A DNA stretch of 64,000 bases from Bryobacterales bacterium F-183 (GTDB lineage: Bacteria > Acidobacteriota > Terriglobia > Bryobacterales > Bryobacteraceae): positions 2,604,001 through 2,668,000 of the forward strand of contig AP025252.1 in the NCBI GenBank assembly GCA_016865505.2, given 5' to 3'. Under the pieces are notes generated by a model. That model was given only the letters and a program-made list of their open reading frames with translations, had not been told where the DNA came from and did no database searches. Every line of letters starts with the position of its first letter. The first letter of the stretch is position 1. A program made the position numbers and the translations under genes. Shown one piece after another: positions 52,390 to 60,690 of this stretch.

Positions 52390-52934
52390 ACATCGTGGAA
52401 CTGCGGGCGCAGATTGCCGCCTGGACAGATGCAACGGACGGCGAGGCGATGAAGAGCCGGGATTTGATCCTGTCCCTGCTCGACGGTACGCCGGAGCCTT
52501 TCGCGCGACATCAGTTTGCGCCCGGACACATTACGGCGACTGGGATGGTGTTGCATCCGGACCAGGATGCCGTGCTGACGGTGCATCACAAGCGGCTGGA
52601 CCGGTGGCTGTTGCCGGGTGGCCATGTGGAGGCGGGCGATACGGACATCTTTGCGGCGGCCGCGCGTGAAGTGCTGGAAGAGACTGCTGCGCCATTGGTG
52701 GATGCGGTGGCGCCGTACATCGCTGGGCTGGATGTCCACAGTATTCCGGGCAATGCCAAGGAGCCGTACCACCTGCATCACGACGTGGTGATTGGGTTTG
52801 TAGCGGCGTCGGAGGTCCTGCAGGTGTCTGAGGAGAGCTGTGCGGTGGCGTGGCGAAGGCCCGACGAGTTTGATGCATTTGGGATTCCCGGCAACGTGCG
52901 TCGCGCATTTGCGAAACGGAGGGTACGGCTTTGA
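52386..52934 (+). CDS. NUDIX hydrolase
   Basis: 182 residues with the Nudix box GGHVEAGDTDIFAAAAREVL followed by EET (residues 78-100), which binds Mg and cleaves nucleoside diphosphate-X compounds. The substrate is not predictable. The start (ATGA) overlaps the esterase stop; the end overlaps the DinB gene. It is one of a run of small enzymes leading to an ECF sigma factor gene. Confidence 0.9.
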   Translation: MNIVELRAQIAAWTDATDGEAMKSRDLILSLLDGTPEPFARHQFAPGHITATGMVLHPDQDAVLTVHHKRLDRWLLPGGHVEAGDTDIFAAAAREVLEETAAPLVDAVAPYIAGLDVHSIPGNAKEPYHLHHDVVIGFVAASEVLQVSEESCAVAWRRPDEFDAFGIPGNVRRAFAKRRVRL

Positions 52935-53500
52935 CGATTGCCACACTTCGGGAACAGTTTGCGGCGATCCGTGAGGATGCTGCCGGGATGATTTGCGACC
53001 ACAGTAAGGAACAGCTGACGTGGCGTCCTGCCCCGGAAGCCTGGTCGATGGCGGAACAGATCGCGCATTTGAATTCGCTGAACGGGCAGGATCTGCCGGT
53101 GTTGTTTCAAGCGATCGCTCAAGCGAAGCGGGACGGGAAGAAGGCTGCGGGTGGCCAGAGCGACTTCACTTGGCCCTGGCTCGACCGGATGTTCATTAGG
53201 ATGATGGAACCGCCGTATCGGATGCGGTTGAAGACGCCGAAGCAGTACACCCCAAAGGCGTCCGATACGGATCCGCATGAGGCGTACGTCGAATTCGAGC
53301 GAATCCACAACGATCTCGATTTTCTGATGCAGGATGCAGCGGGGTTGGATCTGCTCGGGGTCCGCATTGTGTCTCCAGCGTCCAAGTGGGTAAAGATGTC
53401 TCTGGGTGGGCGGCTTGCGCTGCTGGCCGCGCATGACCGGCGTCATCTGTGGGCGATGCACAAGATCGCGCGGCTGCCGAGTTTTCCAAAAAAAGATTGA
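52931..53500 (+). CDS. DinB-like four-helix protein
   Basis: 189 residues. The DinB/YfiT fold: EQLTWRPAPEAWSMAEQIAHLNSLNG (first metal His) and LLAAHDRRHLWAMHKI (two more His). Some relatives are bacillithiol or mycothiol transferases. A TTG start overlaps the NUDIX stop as TTGA. The exact reaction is unknown. Confidence 0.85.
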   Translation: MTIATLREQFAAIREDAAGMICDHSKEQLTWRPAPEAWSMAEQIAHLNSLNGQDLPVLFQAIAQAKRDGKKAAGGQSDFTWPWLDRMFIRMMEPPYRMRLKTPKQYTPKASDTDPHEAYVEFERIHNDLDFLMQDAAGLDLLGVRIVSPASKWVKMSLGGRLALLAAHDRRHLWAMHKIARLPSFPKKD

Positions 53501-53560
53501 ATCGGCCCGTCGATTTTGGAAGGCGCACTTCGTCAGTGGGGTGAAGGAGACAGGATCACA

Positions 53561-53920
53561 ATGCCTCAATACTTACTTTTGCTACATGAAGAGCCCCAGG
53601 TGTTCGCCGATAAATCGCCGGCGGAGTTGCAGGCTATCTTCGAACGCTACATCGCCTGGGCCGGAAAGTTGGCACAGGAAGGGAAGCTTGTGGGGGCCAA
53701 TAAGCTCGAAGATCGTTCGGGGAAGAGCCTCCGCCAAGTGAACGGAAAGCTCACGGTTACGGATGGTCCGTATACAGAAGGACGCGAGGTGATCGGCGGG
53801 TACTTCCTGATCGAAGCTTCGAGTTACGAGGACGCGGTGTCGATTGGTTCGGAGTGCCCACATGCCGACTTTGGAGTGATCGAGATCCGGCAAGTGGAGC
53901 CGACGGGAGGCGACAAGTAG
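53561..53920 (+). CDS. YCII-related (DGPF-type) protein linked to sigma factor
   Basis: 119 residues. ATG at 53561 with AAGGAGA upstream. YCII fold (QYLLLLHEEP, WAGKLAQEGKLVGANKL) and the hallmark VTDGPYTEGREVIGGYFLIEA, the DGPF type. Such genes lie next to ECF42 sigma factors in many bacteria, and here the sigma gene follows after nine bases. Its role in that system is not established. Confidence 0.9.
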   Translation: MPQYLLLLHEEPQVFADKSPAELQAIFERYIAWAGKLAQEGKLVGANKLEDRSGKSLRQVNGKLTVTDGPYTEGREVIGGYFLIEASSYEDAVSIGSECPHADFGVIEIRQVEPTGGDK

Positions 53921-53929
53921 TCCGCCCTT

Positions 53930-55165
53930 ATGTCTGAGTTGCTCGAGGGCCTTTTTCGGGAATCTGCGGGGAGCCTCGTTTCGATTCTGACCCGTACGCT
54001 CGGTGCGCGGCATTTGGACCTGGCGGAAGAGTGCGTGCAGGACGCGCTGATCAAGGCTATGGAAAAGTGGCCGTTCCACGGGATTCCCGAAAACCCTCGA
54101 GGTTGGCTGTTGCAGGCGGCTCGCAACCGGGCGATCGACGTTCTGCGGCGCGAACGCCGGATGGTTGCGGCACCGGAGATCGTGGCTGGGCTAGAGGCGA
54201 TGACGGTTGCGGGTTCAGGCCAAGTTGACGATGAACTCGGGATGGTATTCCTTTGCTGCCATCCGGCCTTGGGACGCGAGGCGCAGGTGGCGCTGATCCT
54301 AAAGACGGTAGGCGGACTTGGGGTAAGCGAGATCGCCAGAGCCTATCTGGTGGCGGATGCGACAATCGCGCAGCGGCTGGTTCGAGCCAAGGCCAAACTG
54401 CGGGAGGTTCAAGCAGAGTTCGACCTGCCGCAGGCAATGGCCGACGTTGCGTCGAGGATCGAAAGCGTGATGGAGGCTCTGTACCTTCTGTATAACGAGG
54501 GGTACAGCATCTGTGCGCCGGAGTTTTCTGAAGAGGCGATACGGTTGGCTCGCCTGTTGGTGCGGAATCCAGCGACGGCGTTGCCGCAAGCGCACGCTTT
54601 GTTATCGCTGATGCTGTTGCAGTCGGCGCGGGATGGTGCGCGGATGTCCGATGCGGGTGGGTTGGTGGTGCTTCGGAAGCAGGATCGGTCGCTGTGGAAT
54701 CGTGAACGGGTGACAGAGGGAGTCCATCACCTGGACTTGGCAGGACATGGCGGCGCGCTCACCCGATATCACCTGGAGGCGGTGATCGCTTCTGTGCACG
54801 CGTCGGCCAAACGCTGGGAGGACACCGACTGGGGGAAGATTTGCACGTTTTACGAAGCACTTGAGGCCGTGCACCCGACGCCAGTGGTAAGGTTGAACCG
54901 CGCTGTTGCCGTGGCCCAACATCTTGGTCCTATAGCGGGGCTGGACCTTCTGGATCAACAGGTTGCCGAGGAGCTGCGCGGCTACTCACCTTACTATGCC
55001 GTGATGGGGCATCTTTTGGAGCAGGCTGGGCAGACGGATGAGGCGGCAAATTACTTTCTGCGTGCTTCCGAGGTGGCAAGGACAGGCGTCGAGCGGTCGT
55101 TTTTTGAGCAGCGTGCCCGTGGAAACGTAGGGGACTTTCTTAGAACGGTTACGGTGATTCACTAG
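53930..55165 (+). CDS. ECF42-type RNA polymerase sigma factor with C-terminal extension
   Basis: 411 residues. N-terminal sigma-2 (LTRTLGARHLDLAEECVQDALIKAMEKWPFHGIPENPRGWL) and sigma-4 (LGVSEIARAYLVADATIAQRLVRAKAKLRE) regions, followed by a long helical extension (about 185-411; VHPTPVVRLNRAVAVAQHLGP) with TPR-like repeats, as in ECF42. No anti-sigma factor is seen. ECF42 factors use the extension for control. The YCII/DGPF gene directly upstream is the usual partner. Confidence 0.93.
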   Translation: MSELLEGLFRESAGSLVSILTRTLGARHLDLAEECVQDALIKAMEKWPFHGIPENPRGWLLQAARNRAIDVLRRERRMVAAPEIVAGLEAMTVAGSGQVDDELGMVFLCCHPALGREAQVALILKTVGGLGVSEIARAYLVADATIAQRLVRAKAKLREVQAEFDLPQAMADVASRIESVMEALYLLYNEGYSICAPEFSEEAIRLARLLVRNPATALPQAHALLSLMLLQSARDGARMSDAGGLVVLRKQDRSLWNRERVTEGVHHLDLAGHGGALTRYHLEAVIASVHASAKRWEDTDWGKICTFYEALEAVHPTPVVRLNRAVAVAQHLGPIAGLDLLDQQVAEELRGYSPYYAVMGHLLEQAGQTDEAANYFLRASEVARTGVERSFFEQRARGNVGDFLRTVTVIH

Positions 55166-55200
55166 TTCTCAGCTAAACGGCGTCCAGTGATTCTGGAACA

Positions 55201-55590
55201 GTGAGAAAAGCATCACAGAACTCATCCGGCGCAACCGCCGGGGCCGTGGCAACGGAATTGATGGAAGCCGAACAGGTGGAGGCACCTGACGAAAAGCGCA
55301 AGCATCCCCGGTTTGGCGTCCATACCGAGGCGAGGGTGAGCGTGCTAGGCAGCCTGGATACGGCTGTAGCGCAGATTCTGGACCTTTCGCAGGCCGGCCT
55401 AAAGCTGCTGAGCCCTGTGTCGTTTCCGACAGGCGAAATTATTCGCGCCGAGATCGACGACGAGGTGTTTGTTGTGGTGGTTTGTTATTGCAAAGGGTCG
55501 GAAGAGGGCTTTGTGCTCGGCACCGAGATGATGCATTCCATCAAGCGCCTGCACCTGGATCAATTGGTTAGCGAGTGGGGAGTAAAGTAG
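55201..55590 (+). CDS. PilZ domain protein
   Basis: 129 residues, GTG start. A flexible N-terminus (1-30), then a PilZ domain with RKHPR (RxxxR type) and DLSQAGLKL (DxSxxG): both c-di-GMP contacts are present. Cytoplasmic, partner unknown. A hairpin overlaps its stop. Confidence 0.85.
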   Translation: MRKASQNSSGATAGAVATELMEAEQVEAPDEKRKHPRFGVHTEARVSVLGSLDTAVAQILDLSQAGLKLLSPVSFPTGEIIRAEIDDEVFVVVVCYCKGSEEGFVLGTEMMHSIKRLHLDQLVSEWGVK

Positions 55591-55624
55591 CTTTTGTTTG
55601 TGGGGTACACCCCGCAAGGCTACT
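55586..55624. terminator. Shared hairpin between convergent PilZ and HEAT genes
   Basis: AGTAGC (55586-55591) pairs with GCTACT (55619-55624), and a GTGGGG/CCCCGC stem (55600-55605, 55610-55615) sits inside. Both stop codons lie in the outer arms. There is no strong T run, so terminator function is only likely. Confidence 0.45.
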
Positions 55625-56123
55625 GGATTCCCGCAGGCATGATGGCCAGATGATTGGCGGCGCCGGAAAGGTCCACCGCCATCATCCGGAACACCGGAAT
55701 GCTGTCCTCGGCAATCGTCTGCCGGCGGAGCATACGTAGGGCTCGCTGGGTGAACCGGATCGATTCGTCGTCCGTTTCCATGCGCAGCATCCGCTCAATA
55801 GCGGGAATCGCCTGCTGGTAGTCCATTGACCCGAGCGCCTCTGCCGCATACTGGCGCATCTCCGCGTCCTGCGATTCGAGCAAGGGTACCAGGATCGGGC
55901 CGAAGTAATCTGCATTCGAACGGCCGAGGTCTCCAATGGCCTGCACCGCAAGGTACCGCAGGTCCTTCAACGGGGACGTAATGAGCGGCGCCACGGCCGT
56001 CAACAGGTCGGTACGGGCGAGATCACAGATCGACAACACTGCGTGATATTGATCGCGCGGATCAAACGATTCGAGTTGAGCCAGGATCTCGGCGCCAGCG
56101 AAATCGGTTGCAATAGGCTTCAT
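55620..56123 (-). CDS. HEAT-repeat protein
   Basis: 167 residues, no signal peptide. At least three HEAT-like helical pairs (PLITSPLKDLRYLAVQAIGDLGRSNAD; PLLESQDAEMRQYAAEALGSMDYQQA; RMLRMETDDESIRFTQRALRML) form a scaffold for protein contacts. ATG at 56123 is preferred over an ORF start at 56159. It may be co-transcribed with the methyltransferase gene, 66 bases upstream. Confidence 0.75.
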   Translation of the reverse strand: MKPIATDFAGAEILAQLESFDPRDQYHAVLSICDLARTDLLTAVAPLITSPLKDLRYLAVQAIGDLGRSNADYFGPILVPLLESQDAEMRQYAAEALGSMDYQQAIPAIERMLRMETDDESIRFTQRALRMLRRQTIAEDSIPVFRMMAVDLSGAANHLAIMPAGIQ

Positions 56124-56189
56124 GCCATTAAAGTGGCGAAACCCGAGCGAAAATCTCACACAATTTTGCCAGATTTTGATTTGGGATTC

Positions 56190-57665
56190 CTACTCCAGCA
56201 CTACTACGCGATGGGACATAAGCATTCGCACTAGGCTGCCGAACTGTTCGGGCGGTACCGCGAAGGGCAAGGACTGGCGGAGTTCTCCGCAGGTCCGTGT
56301 GCCGTCCATTTGGGGTAGGAGATTGGCGGTTACGGGATCGATCTGGAGCAGTACCTTGAACGGCGATTCCCGAACGAGTTCGAGTTTTTCGGTTTCCCAC
56401 TTACCGTCGCCTGGTTTGTGAACCACACGCATGGTGCTGCCCGGTAGAGCACGAATCTTGCGGTTCTCAATCGAGGCACCAAAGTCCCAGGCCGTAGCGC
56501 GGGTTTCGGCATCGAGCAGGGCCATCAAGTCCTCTACGGTGGCAGAGGGGCCTTCGCGGCGAGCTGTGAACGTACTCCGCAGCGGAGAGGCGGACTTTTG
56601 GAGCACCACCGTGCCGTACACCATGTCCTTCACTCCATTGGTGGTGAGCGCTTCCATCCAGGACTGCCACGCGGCGTGCGGCTTGCGTTCCTGTAGGGTT
56701 TCGATCGCAGTGTAACGGCCGATGTCGTGGTGCTTGTAGACGACGAAGGCAACGTCCACTTCGGCATTGTCGGCATCGCTCAGCCAGTTCCGGATACGTA
56801 GTTCCGCAGGGTGATCCCGGTCGGTCAACTGGCAAAGGCAGTAGAGACGGCCGCCCGGCTTCAGATACTTGGGAGCCTCGGTGATGATGCGGCGGGTAAT
56901 GTGTTCGCCGTCGGCCCCACCCGAATTGAAGGTGGCGATGTGTTCGAGCACGGGCTGGTACGGCGGATGCACAATGATCGTGTCAAACTGTCGGCCGGCG
57001 ACCGGCGCATACAGATCGCCAATGGCTGTCTCAAAGTTGTCAAAGCCATTGAGTTTGGCGTTGAACTCCATGAAGATGCCACAACGCTTTGTAAGGTCCG
57101 CGCCCACGATATGTTTGGATTGGCCGGCGATGAGCATGGCGCCGACGCCGGTGCCCGCGCAGAGGTCCAGCACGTCGCCAGTTGCTTGGCGCGGCAGAGT
57201 CTCAATGAACTTGCGGGTGGTGATGAAGAGGCACGGGTAGACAAAGTCGTCCCAGATTTCGAAGGGCGAGCCGTCGGCGTTGTTGTACCGGTCGCTGACG
57301 ATGAAGAGGTGCTCGATGGGGTACAGCGAAACGGTGGCCGCGAGGCTATCGTCGCCGCGTGGCTCGAGCAGAGTGAAGTCCTGCAGATGCTGGATGGATT
57401 CCGCAGCGAGCACCGCTTCCAGATCGTTGCGCTTGACTGGCCAGCCTTCCACAAACAGTCTGGTCAATGCGTCGCTGGCGTTGCGCAGAGGTCCTGAGTC
57501 CTTCGCGCGGACCACGGCAGCCTCCACCTCGGCCAGTTGCGACAGTGAGAGGCGTTCGCAAATGGCCGCCTCGGTGAACCCGGCGGAGTCAAAGATACGG
57601 CGCACGGCAGCAAACGCCGTCGCGTCGGGAGCCGTGTTGGGCACCGGCGGTACGTGGATAGGCAT
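56190..57665 (-). CDS. Class I SAM-dependent methyltransferase (HemK-like core)
   Basis: 491 residues. The middle (about 160-300) is a SAM fold: GDVLDLCAGTGVGAMLIAG (motif I), IVGADLTKRC, and IIVHPPYQP, where NPPY of N-methyltransferases reads HPPY. The N-terminal part (about 1-150) and C-terminal part (about 340-491) are unlike PrmC and have no family I know. The substrate is unknown. It lies 17 bases downstream of the proline-rich gene, so they may be expressed together. Confidence 0.8.
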   Translation of the reverse strand: MPIHVPPVPNTAPDATAFAAVRRIFDSAGFTEAAICERLSLSQLAEVEAAVVRAKDSGPLRNASDALTRLFVEGWPVKRNDLEAVLAAESIQHLQDFTLLEPRGDDSLAATVSLYPIEHLFIVSDRYNNADGSPFEIWDDFVYPCLFITTRKFIETLPRQATGDVLDLCAGTGVGAMLIAGQSKHIVGADLTKRCGIFMEFNAKLNGFDNFETAIGDLYAPVAGRQFDTIIVHPPYQPVLEHIATFNSGGADGEHITRRIITEAPKYLKPGGRLYCLCQLTDRDHPAELRIRNWLSDADNAEVDVAFVVYKHHDIGRYTAIETLQERKPHAAWQSWMEALTTNGVKDMVYGTVVLQKSASPLRSTFTARREGPSATVEDLMALLDAETRATAWDFGASIENRKIRALPGSTMRVVHKPGDGKWETEKLELVRESPFKVLLQIDPVTANLLPQMDGTRTCGELRQSLPFAVPPEQFGSLVRMLMSHRVVVLE

Positions 57666-57682
57666 GTTTGTCTAAAGACGCG

Positions 57683-60313
57683 TTATTTCTTCAATACAAG
57701 GATCAGGATCGCGACAACCAGCAAGAAGATGATGACACCGGCCGTAATGAAGACCCACGTGGGCGTACCCTTCTTGGCAACCGGCTTGGGGCCTACCCCG
57801 GGATTTGAGCCGAGCAACGAGGGGGCCGGGGCCTTGGGAGCCTGCATCATCTGCGTGTAGCTGCCTGCGCCGACCGCAGCCGCTGGAGCTACACCAGGCG
57901 GCGGAGAACCCGCAGATGGTGCTGCTCCGGCAGGAGGCGCTCCTATGCCGGGCGGAGGTCCTACAACGCCGGGTCCACCCATGACGCCGGGGGGCGGTGC
58001 GCTCGGCGTGTTGAACTGAGCGGTGGCGGTAAGGCCCCCGCCTCCACCACCGAGACCTGGATTGGGATTGGGCTGTACGGGAGCCGGTCGCGGGGTAGCG
58101 TTCACCCCACCGAATAGCTCTTCAAATTCATCGGTGGCTCGCTTCGGTGGCGGTGCGACGGGGGCAGACGCCGACGGGGGCATCGGGAACGACGCGCCAC
58201 CGGTACTGCCGCTGCCGCCGGCGAGCGGGTTGTTGAAGAACTGGGTGAACTCGCCACCGCTGGGTCCCGGAGGTTGCGGGGCTCCCCCGGCAGGCGGAGC
58301 AGGGGCTGCGCCGCCCGACTGGAACATACGCGTAAACTCGCCCACCGGCTGCTGCGGCTGTTGTTGCTGCTGCGGGGCCGGAGGCGGTGGCGGTGGTGCT
58401 GCCGGACGCGGTGGCGCCGCTGTCATTGGCGGTGGCGGAGGCGGCATGGGCGGCGCTGCCGGACCGCGGCTTGGCGTCTGGAACATGCGCGTGGTGCCGC
58501 CTTCCTGCGCGCTGACGTAAGGACGTGGCGCTCCGGGGTTGGCAGGCGCATTGGGGCGCGCAAACATTTGGGTAAACTCGCCACCTTGCGGCGCTCCAGA
58601 GGGCGGAGCGGGAGGCGCACCGGGTCCACTGCCGGCTTGGAACATACGCGTGAACTCCCCGGGCGCTTGTGCGGCCGCAGGCGGAGGGGGCGGTGTTGGC
58701 GGCTTGGGGACCGGCGGTTTGTTGCCTGCCGGACCGTCGTCAAACAGCTTGTTAAATTCCACCGTCAAGGAACCGGTGCGCGCGTTCGAAGGCGGCGGCA
58801 GATTCGGCGGCGGAGGCGCCGGCGTCTTGGGATCGTCGAACAGCTTGTTGAACTCCAAGGTCAGCGAGCCCGTCTTGGGCGGAGCGACGGCCTTGGGAGG
58901 CTCGGCGAATAGCTGCGAAAAGTCCTTCTGCGGGGCCGCGGGTGGAGGCGGCGGCGTCGGAGGCTTGATCGACGGTGGCGGTCCAATCAAAGTCTTGATG
59001 GTGCCCATCTCCGCTGGTTGCACTGGCGGCTGGATGGGCGCGGTTGCTGCAGCCTGGGCCGGAGGCGGCGGAGGAGGTACGGGCGGGGGCGCCGGAGGTG
59101 CCGGAGGGGCAGCCGGGGCCTGAAACATCATGGTGAACTCGCTCGGCTGATTGCCCGCTGCTGGTGCTGCTGCCGGCGGTGGCGGTGCGACGGCCGGTGG
59201 CGGAGCCGCAGGGGCGGTCAACGGGCCCGTGGCGGTTGCCGCCGGTGCCTGGAACATCATCGTGAACTCGCTCGGCTGACGCTTGGCTGGTTCAGGTTCC
59301 GGCATGGGAGCTGGGGGTGGCGGCGGAGGAGGAGGTGGCGGTGGTGCGGCTGCTACCGGGGGCGGTGCCGGTGCCTGTGCCGGAGCAGGCGGGGGCGCTG
59401 AAGAAGGCGCCTGGAACATCATCGTAAATTCCCCGGGACCAGACTTTGGCGGTTCCACGGGTGCAGCCGGAGCCGCTGCGGGAGTTGCGGGCGGCTTGGG
59501 GGACTGTTCCTCAAACAGCCGGTTGAATTCCAGTGTCATCGAGCCCGGGCCTGCGGGTGGCGCGGCCGGTGGCGGAGGCGGCGCAGGAGCGGCGACGGGC
59601 TTTGCCTGCGGGGGCGCTGGAGGCACTGGCGGAGGAGGCGCGATTGTGGAGCGGAAGCTTTCGGGCAAGGCGACGGTGGCTTGTTCCGACGCAGGGACTG
59701 GAGGCGGCGGGGCGGATCCGGCGGGAGCAGGTTCGTTTTTGGAGGCGAACATGGCCGCGAACTGGCTGGTCGCATCGCTGACCGGCTGCGTGGTGAGCGT
59801 ACCTGGGGCGCCGGGCGCAATTCCACCCGAGCCCTTGGTGCTGAACATGTCGTTGAACTGCACCGTCATTTCCTCGAGCTTTGCTGCCGGAGGAGGCGGC
59901 GGAGGTGGCGGCGGTGCGGATGCTTGTGGGGTAACGGTTCCGAAGAGCTGGTTGAATTCGGCGGTCATCGAACCGACCTGCGAGGCCTGGGCTGTCGGAG
60001 GCGGGGGAGGCGGCATCGAGGGTCCTTCACCCTTTGATTCCGCAACGATCCATTCGCGTACCCCACGATAGCCGTCGAGCGGGCGGGTAACCACGTACGG
60101 TTTGCCGTCCGATTCGCCGAACTCAATGAGCCGGCTGGACTTGGGCAGAGTGACTACCTTTTTGAGAAGGGCTTTGGTTTCCAGCGAATGGGAAGTACCA
60201 AAAATGTGGATTTCGATGTTTTCGCCCGTGGCACGGTCACGCCCGGAATAGCTTTGGACGCTGTCTTCGTCGCGCCGCAGGTTCAACATCTCGTACTTTT
60301 GTTGCAAGCTCAT
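57683..60313 (-). CDS. Tail-anchored proline-rich protein with 16 short F-x-x-(L/M)F motifs
   Basis: 876 residues. Residues 1-95 resemble the N-lobe of a Ser/Thr kinase (YSGRDRATGENIEIHIF, GKPYVVTRPLDGYRGVREWI) with no C-lobe. Residues 100-845 are a proline/alanine-rich, surely disordered region with 16 copies of an acidic/Gln-F-x-x-hydrophobic-F motif, such as EFNQLF (119), EFTMMF (295, 349, 392), EFNKLF (487, 519), EFTRMF (553, 659) and EFEELF (729). Residues 853-873 are one membrane helix followed by two Lys: a C-tail anchor. The repeats look like binding sites for one partner. A matching gene family is not known to me. Confidence 0.85.
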   Translation of the reverse strand: MSLQQKYEMLNLRRDEDSVQSYSGRDRATGENIEIHIFGTSHSLETKALLKKVVTLPKSSRLIEFGESDGKPYVVTRPLDGYRGVREWIVAESKGEGPSMPPPPPPTAQASQVGSMTAEFNQLFGTVTPQASAPPPPPPPPPAAKLEEMTVQFNDMFSTKGSGGIAPGAPGTLTTQPVSDATSQFAAMFASKNEPAPAGSAPPPPVPASEQATVALPESFRSTIAPPPPVPPAPPQAKPVAAPAPPPPPAAPPAGPGSMTLEFNRLFEEQSPKPPATPAAAPAAPVEPPKSGPGEFTMMFQAPSSAPPPAPAQAPAPPPVAAAPPPPPPPPPPPAPMPEPEPAKRQPSEFTMMFQAPAATATGPLTAPAAPPPAVAPPPPAAAPAAGNQPSEFTMMFQAPAAPPAPPAPPPVPPPPPPAQAAATAPIQPPVQPAEMGTIKTLIGPPPSIKPPTPPPPPAAPQKDFSQLFAEPPKAVAPPKTGSLTLEFNKLFDDPKTPAPPPPNLPPPSNARTGSLTVEFNKLFDDGPAGNKPPVPKPPTPPPPPAAAQAPGEFTRMFQAGSGPGAPPAPPSGAPQGGEFTQMFARPNAPANPGAPRPYVSAQEGGTTRMFQTPSRGPAAPPMPPPPPPMTAAPPRPAAPPPPPPAPQQQQQPQQPVGEFTRMFQSGGAAPAPPAGGAPQPPGPSGGEFTQFFNNPLAGGSGSTGGASFPMPPSASAPVAPPPKRATDEFEELFGGVNATPRPAPVQPNPNPGLGGGGGGLTATAQFNTPSAPPPGVMGGPGVVGPPPGIGAPPAGAAPSAGSPPPGVAPAAAVGAGSYTQMMQAPKAPAPSLLGSNPGVGPKPVAKKGTPTWVFITAGVIIFLLVVAILILVLKK

Positions 60314-60433
60314 CCAAAAAGTCCCTTCGCTATCATCACAATCCCGTCCCTAGCCTTTTGGATCGGCAGACTGGCGGGACATCTGAACCCCTACCACTTA
60401 TATACGATAAGCGGGAACGCGATCCCATTTCGC

Positions 60434-60625
60434 TCATACCTGAGCAGCTAAGAGGAGCAGCGCGGTGCTGGCGGCGGAGAGCCAACCCACCGATTTTAGC
60501 CCAACGATGAGGATAACAGCGGCCAGACGTCCGCTGGCGAGGCGGCGTTCGACCCACCAGGCCAATGTCAGACAGACGGCGGACAGTATACCGAGGGTCC
60601 ACACGCTTTTTTCGAGAACGGTCAA
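60434..60625 (-). CDS. Possible small two-span membrane protein (63 residues)
   Basis: TTG start at 60625, TGA stop. The product has two hydrophobic stretches (WTLGILSAVCLTLAWWV; AAVILIVGLKSVGWLSA and on) around an ERRLASGR loop. Shine-Dalgarno is weak and no family is known. It sits in the 377-base gap between the proline-rich gene and ppx; nothing else was seen in that gap. Confidence 0.4.
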   Translation of the reverse strand: MTVLEKSVWTLGILSAVCLTLAWWVERRLASGRLAAVILIVGLKSVGWLSAASTALLLLAAQV

Positions 60626-60690
60626 GGGCGGTCTTCGCTTATTTCTTGGACTGATCCAAGGCCGGATCTTACCCTAATGATGGCATTATC

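Noticed and set aside
59283-60071. 262-codon Gly-rich open frame on the plus strand
   Set aside because: Antisense shadow of the proline-rich gene: its poly-Pro codons read as poly-Gly on the other strand. No ribosome site or independent domain.
60336-60602. 88-codon minus-strand open frame before ppx
   Set aside because: Overlaps the more plausible 63-codon membrane frame in another reading frame; its Arg/Ser-rich product has no sign of being real.
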